DNA of 29,116 nucleotides, from contig CAZFLM010000079.1 in NCBI GenBank assembly GCA_964519955.1, forward strand, positions 1-29,116, written 5' to 3'. The position numbers and the translations under genes were made by a program. Below the pieces are notes generated by a model that made no database searches, was not told where the DNA came from, and saw only the letters and a program-made list of their open reading frames with translations. This document shows, one piece after another, positions 24,238 to 29,116 of the stretch. The first letter of the stretch is position 1. Each line of letters opens with the position of its first letter. The DNA comes from CAZFLM01 sp964519955 (GTDB taxonomy: Bacteria > Armatimonadota > Chthonomonadetes > Chthonomonadales > CAJBBX01).

Positions 24238-24287
24238 GATGCAACCAGATTTGCATCCAGCGACACTATGTGCAAGTCGGGTTGCAT
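24238..24287. promoter_or_regulatory. Two TGCAA-N6-TTGCA dyads upstream of nth
   Basis: GATGCAA-N6-TTGCATC (24238-24257) and TGCAA-N6-TTGCA (24271-24286, extended by T at 24287) share the same half-site and six-base spacer. Their centres are 31 bases apart, about three helical turns. They lie 74-122 bases before the nth start in an unusually AT-rich patch. This is the pattern of a paired operator for a dimeric regulator. The rest of 24206-24359 shows nothing else clear. Confidence 0.5.
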
Positions 24288-24359
24288 TTGGTCGCGGGCG
24301 GGGTCCTCAGGTAGACTCCAGCCGTAGCCAACCCATCCGCCCCCGGTAGGAGCGCCACT

Positions 24360-25061
24360 GTGCCCACACCCACCCAGAAGCGCAACGCCGAGCGTGTCCT
24401 CGCGCGGCTGCGCGAGCTGTACCCCGACGCCGAGTGCGAACTCACGCCGCGCGACCCCTGGCGCCTGCTCTGCGCCGTCATCCTCAGCGCCCAGTGCACC
24501 GACGTGCGCGTCAACATGACCACGCCCGTTCTCTTCGCGAAGTACCCGGACGCAGAGGCGATGGCCGCGGCCGATCCGGCCGAGGTCGAGGAGATCGTGA
24601 AGCCGACAGGCTTCTTCCGCCAGAAGACGAAGAGCCTCATCTCGATGAGCCAGGACGTGTTGGCGAAGTTCGGCGGAATCGTGCCCGAGACGCTGGAAGA
24701 GCTGACGACGATGCGCGGCGTGGGCCGCAAGACCGCCAACGTGATCATCGGCACGGCCTTCGGCGGGCAGGGCGTCGTCGTCGACACGCACGTGAAGCGG
24801 CTCAGCAAGCGCCTCGGATGGACCACCGAGACCGACCCCGTGAAGATCGAGCGCGACCTGATGGAGCTGTTCCCACGCGACGTCTGGACGCAGCTCGGCC
24901 ACACGGTCATCTTCCACGGGCGCCGCGTCTGCAAGGCCCAGCGCCCCGACTGCCCGAACTGCCCGATCCTGGAGGACTGCCCGGACGGGAAGGGGAGGCT
25001 GGGGGGAGCGCAGTTGAAAGTGGCAAGTGGCAAGTCGAAAGTGGGGTCGGCGGTGGAGTAA
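24360..25061 (+). CDS. nth: Endonuclease III (DNA glycosylase/AP lyase)
   Basis: A 233-residue base-excision-repair enzyme that removes oxidised pyrimidines and cleaves at the abasic site. The GTG start follows GGAG by eight bases. The helix-hairpin-helix is MRGVGRKTANVI with catalytic Lys124, and the GPD loop VVDTHVKRL has catalytic Asp142. The [4Fe-4S] ligands C191, C198, C201 and C207 have the canonical C-X6-C-X2-C-X5-C spacing. Homologues normally end soon after the last Cys; here about 25 residues follow, of which 218-229 are encoded by a heptanucleotide repeat. Two matching dyads upstream may be its operator. It is followed after 67 bases by a secreted-protein gene. Confidence 0.97.
   Translation: MPTPTQKRNAERVLARLRELYPDAECELTPRDPWRLLCAVILSAQCTDVRVNMTTPVLFAKYPDAEAMAAADPAEVEEIVKPTGFFRQKTKSLISMSQDVLAKFGGIVPETLEELTTMRGVGRKTANVIIGTAFGGQGVVVDTHVKRLSKRLGWTTETDPVKIERDLMELFPRDVWTQLGHTVIFHGRRVCKAQRPDCPNCPILEDCPDGKGRLGGAQLKVASGKSKVGSAVE
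25011..25045. repeat. Heptanucleotide repeat AAGTNNN inside the nth 3' end
   Basis: Five heptads: CAGTTGA, AAGTGGC, AAGTGGC, AAGTCGA and AAGTGGG. They are in the reading frame and encode residues 218-229 of endonuclease III. The stop codon lies 14 bases beyond. Confidence 0.8.
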
Positions 25062-25128
25062 GGTCCTGGGGGGCTGGTTGCGCCTTCGGCGCCCGCCGCG
25101 TGTTGGCCTTCTCCGGGGAGTGAGTGGC

Positions 25129-27075
25129 ATGGGACGACGCATCGTTGCGGTCATGGGCCTGTTGGCCGCCCTGTTGAGCGCGGTGGGCGCTGGTGGGCAG
25201 CCGCGTGGAGGAGTTGCGATGAGTTGGCAGCGTCCGAAGACGGTCAAGCTGTACCTGCACGCGCCTGAGGCCGAGCGTCTGGTCACGATCTGGCCAGACA
25301 TGAAGATCGTGAACACGGAGGTCGACCGAATCGACCGCGGCTTCGGCATCCGACTGCTCCATGGCGGTGAGGCGCAGGAGTTCGACTGGACGCGCACGCG
25401 GTGGCAGGTTCGCCCGGACGGCGTGCCGATCCCGATCGCCGGCGCCGATGCCGACGGGCTTGTTACCGCGGTCGAGGCGTTCTGCACCTGGGACGCCAGG
25501 CCGGTTACCCATCTCCGCATCACCCTGACGAACCCGAGCGCGGCTGGGCTCGTGGCCGTCCTCGGGCTGATGCCTCGCACCGGGCTGGACTCCCTCCTGC
25601 ACGGGATCGCCCCCGACTTCTACGCCAGCTACCGCCCCACGATCGCGCACTGGGACATGGTGCCCTGCGGGTGGAAGTGGGAGGAGCCGGCCCTGACCGA
25701 TGGCGCGCACATGGTGCGCCTCAGCCTGCCGGACGGTGTGGCGGCGCAGTGGGTCGAGCGCAACCCGCACAACCAGTTCGCGAACGGGTACCTGGAGCTT
25801 CGCGCCAAGCTCGCGGGCGGCGCAGCGATCACGGTGGACTGCGTGCTGGCCGATGCGGATGCGAAGGGCATCGACGCTGCGTACGAGCCGGCACGCGATG
25901 CCGCGGTCGAGCGCTGGCAGCGCACGCTGGCGGGCATCAAGGTGCGGCCCACGGGGAACGCGGCGATGCAGTCGATGGTCTCGTCGCTGGTGGCCCAGTG
26001 CCTGCAGATGTTCGCGGCGGGCGCCGACGGCGTGGTGCGCCCCCGGCAGGGCGGGCGCAATGGGGGAGTGTGGCCGACCGAGGCGATCGAGTTCCTGCGC
26101 GCGCTGGACCGCATGGGCCTCAGCGAGTGGTCGGAGAAGGGTTACCGCTTCCTGGCGCGCAGCCAGGTGATCGAGGGGCCGGACAAGGGCCGCATCCTGA
26201 GCGTCGGCTCGCCCTCGTGGATGAACCCGACGGGCGCCACGCTCTACGGGCTCGCGTACCACCTGGCGCGGGCGAACGATCCGGCGAAGCTCGCGGAGTG
26301 GCGCGAAACGATGCGCCTCGGTCTCGCCTGGATCGCGGCTCAGCGCGACAAGACCCGCAGCGACCCCGATGCGCTCGGCTACGGTCTGATGCCGCCCGGT
26401 AAGGCGCACGACTGGGGCATCGACGGACAGACCTGGTGCTTCACGGACGGCTTCACGTACCTGGGCGTGCGCGAGGCGGCCCAGGTCCTGGCGCAGTACA
26501 AGGACCCGCTCGCCGGCGAGGTGAAGGCGGCAGCGGACGAGTACGAGAAGTGCCTGAAGACCACGCTTGCCAGGATCGTGAAGGCGGCGGGCGACCGGGA
26601 CGAGCTGTTCGTGCCGAACCTGCTGGGCGTGCCGGAGAGCTACCCGCCGGTCGGGCCATACTTCGCGGACGGACCCGCCATGCTGATCCGAGCCGGCATC
26701 GTCGACCCGAAGAGCGAGGTGTTCGACAAGATCGAGCGCTACTTCGTGCGCCGCGGGTGGATGCGCAACGGCCTGACCGGGCTGATGACCGACTGCCTGC
26801 TGACGCAGGGCTTCCTCGCGGACCAGTGGGCCGGACACACGTGGTACACGTCGTACCCAGACATGGCCTGGTTCACCGGATGGCTGGCCCGCGGCGACCG
26901 CGCCAAGGCCCGCAAGACGCTCGACGCGCAGGTGCGCTACGGCATGACCGCCGAATGGACCATGCAGGAGCGCTACGCCGACAACGACGCGTCCTTCTGC
27001 CCGTGGCAGCCCAACGCCAGCGCGAACGGCCGCCTGCTGATGATGCTGATGGACTTCCACGGCGTCGGCCGGTAA
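25129..27075 (+). CDS. Secreted alpha/alpha-toroid glycoside hydrolase-like protein
   Basis: A 648-residue protein with a Sec signal (IVAVMGLLAALLSAVGAGG). Residues about 35-260 are beta-sandwich (TVKLYLHAPEAERLVTIWPD, HLRITLTNPSAAGLVAVLG). From about residue 290 the pattern is helical hairpins as in an (alpha/alpha)6 barrel: VRPRQGGRNGGVWPTEAIEF, FLRALDRMGLSEWSEKGYRF, then LYGLAYHLARANDP, GQTWCFTDGFTYLGVREAA and WYTSYPDMAWFTGWLARGD. Acid-rich helix ends such as VWPTE are candidate catalytic sites. Architecture and secretion suggest a glycosidase of the GH78/GH95-type toroid superfold, but the family is unassigned. The ATG at 25129 follows GGGGAG. Confidence 0.77.
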   Translation: MGRRIVAVMGLLAALLSAVGAGGQPRGGVAMSWQRPKTVKLYLHAPEAERLVTIWPDMKIVNTEVDRIDRGFGIRLLHGGEAQEFDWTRTRWQVRPDGVPIPIAGADADGLVTAVEAFCTWDARPVTHLRITLTNPSAAGLVAVLGLMPRTGLDSLLHGIAPDFYASYRPTIAHWDMVPCGWKWEEPALTDGAHMVRLSLPDGVAAQWVERNPHNQFANGYLELRAKLAGGAAITVDCVLADADAKGIDAAYEPARDAAVERWQRTLAGIKVRPTGNAAMQSMVSSLVAQCLQMFAAGADGVVRPRQGGRNGGVWPTEAIEFLRALDRMGLSEWSEKGYRFLARSQVIEGPDKGRILSVGSPSWMNPTGATLYGLAYHLARANDPAKLAEWRETMRLGLAWIAAQRDKTRSDPDALGYGLMPPGKAHDWGIDGQTWCFTDGFTYLGVREAAQVLAQYKDPLAGEVKAAADEYEKCLKTTLARIVKAAGDRDELFVPNLLGVPESYPPVGPYFADGPAMLIRAGIVDPKSEVFDKIERYFVRRGWMRNGLTGLMTDCLLTQGFLADQWAGHTWYTSYPDMAWFTGWLARGDRAKARKTLDAQVRYGMTAEWTMQERYADNDASFCPWQPNASANGRLLMMLMDFHGVGR

Positions 27076-27145
27076 CCTGAGGCGCTGTCAGCCGGTCTGG
27101 TAGGATGGGCCTCTGCGGGCTACGGCGCCCTGCACGGCAGGCCGC

Positions 27146-27331
27146 CGGCAGCGATGGAGGGTCGCGCTCCGTCGCGACCGCGCGCCGCGACCGACGCCCG
27201 GCGGGGTGCGCGGATCCCGCCCTCGCACGTTGCACCGACCCGTGGGGCGCGGCCTCCGTGCCGCGCCGGGCAACGCCGCGCTCGGCAGCGATGGAGGGTC
27301 GCGCTCCGTCGCGACCGCGCGCCGCCCTGTG
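27146..27331 (+). repeat. CTCCGT-loop hairpin group (array 5)
   Basis: Three hairpins with the invariant loop CTCCGT: 27160-27179 and 27297-27316 (stem GGTCGCG) and 27246-27267 (stem GGCGCGGC). The flanks of the first and third are nearly identical over more than 40 bases. They lie in the 333-base gap between the toroid protein and the S10 peptidase; the rest of that gap holds no visible gene or motif apart from the GAGGAG ribosome site. Confidence 0.88.
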
Positions 27332-27408
27332 CCCGTCGTGCGTCGTCGTAGGGACGCCGCTTGCCGCGTCCTTGCCGTACATCGACCAACCCATCGAGGA
27401 GCCACACC

Positions 27409-28881
27409 ATGCCCGATCCCGCAGCCCGCAAGCGCCGCACCAAGAAGCACGCCGGCCCGGCCCCGTCGACCTTCGACAAGCCGCCGATCGTGACAAACCA
27501 TGAGATCACGGTGGTGGGCGAGGCGCTGAAGTACTCGGCGCACGTGGGGATGCTGCCGCTCAAGAACGACGACGGCGACAACGAGGCCGGCATCTTCTAC
27601 ATGGCCTACATGCGGGAGGGCATCGAGGACCGCAAGAGCCGCCCGATCATGTTCTCGTTCAACGGTGGGCCGGGCTCGGCGTCGGTGTGGCTGCACCTGG
27701 GCGCGCTCGGGCCGAAGCGCGTGCAGACGATGGACGACGGCATGCTCCCGCCGCCGCCGTACCAAGTCATCGACAACGAGCAGACCTGGCTGGCCGACAC
27801 CGACCTCGTGTTCATCGACCCGGTCGGCACGGGCTTCAGCAAGCCGCGCAGCGCCGAGGTCGGCAAGAAGTACTGGGGCCTGCAGGGCGACATCCAGTCG
27901 GTCGGCGAGTTCATCCGCCTCTTCCTCACGCGGTTCCAGCGCTGGTCCTCGCCGGTCTTCATCGTGGGCGAGAGCTACGGCACCACGCGCGCGGCCGGCC
28001 TCTCCGGGCACCTGATCGACCGGGGGATCGCGCTCAACGGCATCGTTCTCGTCTCGTCGATCCTCAACTTCCAGACCGCCCGCTTCAACAAGGGCAACGA
28101 CCTGCCGTTCGTCCTCTTCCTGCCCACCTACACCGCCACAGCGTGGTACCACGGCTGCCTCGGACCGGACCTGCGCAAGGACCTGGGCGCCACGTTGGCG
28201 GAGGTCGAGGCCTTCGCGGCGGGCGACTACGCGGCGGCGCTGGCGAAGGGCGACGCGCTGACGAGCGAGGAGCGGCAGGGGATCATCAAGCGGCTGGCGC
28301 GCTACACCGGCCTCGCCGAGTCGTACATCGACGAGACCGAGCTGCGCATCCAGATCCACCGCTTCTGCAAGGAGCTGCTGCGCTCCGAGAAGCGCACGGT
28401 CGGCCGGCTGGACAGCCGCTTCAAGGGCATCGATGCGCTGGCCGCCACCGAGTACCCGGACTTCGACCCGGCCATCGCGGTCATCACCCCGCCGTACACC
28501 TCGGCGTTCAACGACTATGTTCGCACGGAGCTGAAGTACGAGACCGACGACGTCTACCAGATCCTGGGAACCGGCATCAAGAGCCCGTGGGACTGGGGCT
28601 CGGCGGGCAATGGCTACCCCGACACGAGCGACGCGCTGCGGGCCGCCTTCTCGAAGAACCCGCACATGCGCGTGTTCGTGGCGAGCGGCTACTACGACCT
28701 GGCGACGCCGTACTTCGCCACGGAGTACACGCTCAGCCACATGGGCCTCGACCCGACGCTGCGCGCCAACATCACCACCGGCGAGTACGAGGCCGGCCAC
28801 ATGATGTACGTGCACACGGAGTCGCTGGCGAAGCTGCAGGCGGACGTGTCCGGCTTCATCGCGGAGGCGCTGCGGCGGTAG
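27409..28881 (+). CDS. Peptidase family S10 (serine carboxypeptidase-like)
   Basis: A 490-residue alpha/beta-hydrolase peptidase. The oxyanion-hole motif is NGGPGSAS (85-92), the nucleophile is S189 in VGESYGT, followed by D430 in SGYYDLATPY and H464 in EAGHMMY, in the S10 order Ser-Asp-His. FIDPVGTGFS (135-144) is another family mark. S10 enzymes trim C-terminal residues, usually at acid pH and outside the cytoplasm. Here no signal peptide is present: the N-terminus is MPDPAARKRRTKKHAG, and the short in-frame extension upstream is not hydrophobic. GAGGAG eight bases upstream fixes the ATG at 27409. A heptad repeat starts directly after the stop. Confidence 0.94.
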   Translation: MPDPAARKRRTKKHAGPAPSTFDKPPIVTNHEITVVGEALKYSAHVGMLPLKNDDGDNEAGIFYMAYMREGIEDRKSRPIMFSFNGGPGSASVWLHLGALGPKRVQTMDDGMLPPPPYQVIDNEQTWLADTDLVFIDPVGTGFSKPRSAEVGKKYWGLQGDIQSVGEFIRLFLTRFQRWSSPVFIVGESYGTTRAAGLSGHLIDRGIALNGIVLVSSILNFQTARFNKGNDLPFVLFLPTYTATAWYHGCLGPDLRKDLGATLAEVEAFAAGDYAAALAKGDALTSEERQGIIKRLARYTGLAESYIDETELRIQIHRFCKELLRSEKRTVGRLDSRFKGIDALAATEYPDFDPAIAVITPPYTSAFNDYVRTELKYETDDVYQILGTGIKSPWDWGSAGNGYPDTSDALRAAFSKNPHMRVFVASGYYDLATPYFATEYTLSHMGLDPTLRANITTGEYEAGHMMYVHTESLAKLQADVSGFIAEALRR

Positions 28882-28916
28882 GAGCGGGGGCCGGGGGCTG
28901 GTGGGGGCTGGCTGAG
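28882..28916. repeat. Degenerate heptanucleotide repeat after the S10 gene
   Basis: Five loose heptads (GAGCGGG, GGCCGGG, GGCTGGT, GGGGGCT, GGCTGAG) begin one base after the stop codon. The period is seven but the units are more diverged than in the other three blocks. Confidence 0.55.
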
Positions 28917-28943
28917 GAGACATGGGACGTCGGTAGCCCGTCG

Positions 28944-29116
28944 TGGACCGCCGCCGCCCTCGGCGGCATAGGCACCGGGCCGGGCCGGCTGCCGTCTCGT
29001 TAGGTGCCGCCCGATCTGGACCGCCGCCGCCCTCGGCGGCATGGGCACCGGGCTGGATCGTCTGCCGTCTCGTTAGGTGCCGCCCGATCTGGACCGCCGC
29101 CGCCCTCGGCGGCATG
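28944..29116 (+). repeat. Hairpin array 4 (73-bp units), cut by the window end
   Basis: Units start at 28944, 29017 and 29090, exactly 73 bases apart. Each carries GCCGCC-CTC-GGCGGC (28953-28967, 29026-29040, 29099-29113), the hairpin also seen in arrays 2 and 3. Between them GGCACC and GGTGCC can pair over a longer loop. The array continues past the window. Confidence 0.92.

Noticed and set aside
24907..27060. 717-codon open frame antisense to the toroid gene
   Set aside because: The opposite strand encodes a signal peptide and a coherent fold; the antisense product is Arg/His/Val-rich shadow sequence.

Overview
The window is about 29 kb of GC-rich bacterial DNA with 23 supportable protein genes. 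Three exact 100-N blocks mark scaffold joins, so this is probably a metagenome or draft assembly. Most genes have AGGAGG-type ribosome sites and about half of the products carry export signals, two of them Tat-type. There are no SusC/SusD transport genes, which argues against Bacteroidota. The mix (GH172, GxDLY-type SGNH hydrolase, Tat-exported Gfo/Idh/MocA oxidoreductase, unclassified secreted glycosidase-like proteins, many hairpin repeats with small Y1 transposases) fits Armatimonadota best, with Planctomycetota or Verrucomicrobiota less likely. This placement is inference; no rRNA, tRNA or ribosomal protein gene is present to confirm it.

Layout. 1-1.5 kb: a tandem array of 156-bp units, each with four perfect hairpins, with a REP-associated tyrosine transposase (RAYT) at a unit junction. 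1.5-5.4 kb: a small putative lipoprotein gene converges on a leftward operon (GH16 endoglycanase, Tat-exported TIM-barrel-like protein, HAD hydrolase). 5.5-9.3 kb: a secreted beta-propeller lactonase and a large multidomain secreted protein ending in a strong terminator. 9.4-11.1 kb: a coiled-coil FlxA-like protein and a DEAD-box helicase, both leftward. 11.1-11.5 kb: a gene-free stretch with three strong hairpins. 11.5-16 kb: a GT-C-like membrane protein, a pentapeptide-repeat protein, an unknown membrane protein and a secreted GH5. 16-17.2 kb: a second RAYT between inverted hairpin arrays and a small frameshifted secreted-protein gene. 17.2-23.5 kb: Gfo/Idh/MocA oxidoreductase divergent from GH172, a small secreted protein, an SGNH esterase and a secreted beta-sandwich protein. 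23.5-24.2 kb: a third hairpin array. 24.3-28.9 kb: endonuclease III, a secreted alpha/alpha-toroid protein and an S10 peptidase. A fourth array runs off the right end.

The genes read as a scattered saccharolytic set: extracellular cleavage of beta-glucan-like and fructan/arabinan-like chains (GH16, GH5, GH172), de-esterification (SGNH), sugar oxidation or glycosidic cleavage by a Tat-exported NAD-type enzyme, and lactone hydrolysis. They are single genes or short operons, not one locus.

The most unusual content is non-coding. Hairpin elements occur as modules shuffled between arrays. One module keeps its loop (CTCCGT) while its stem changes with compensating bases. Heptanucleotide repeats sit at gene 3' ends, and in two genes (GH16 and nth) they now encode the C-terminal tail. 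The second RAYT also ends inside a copy of its flanking repeat.
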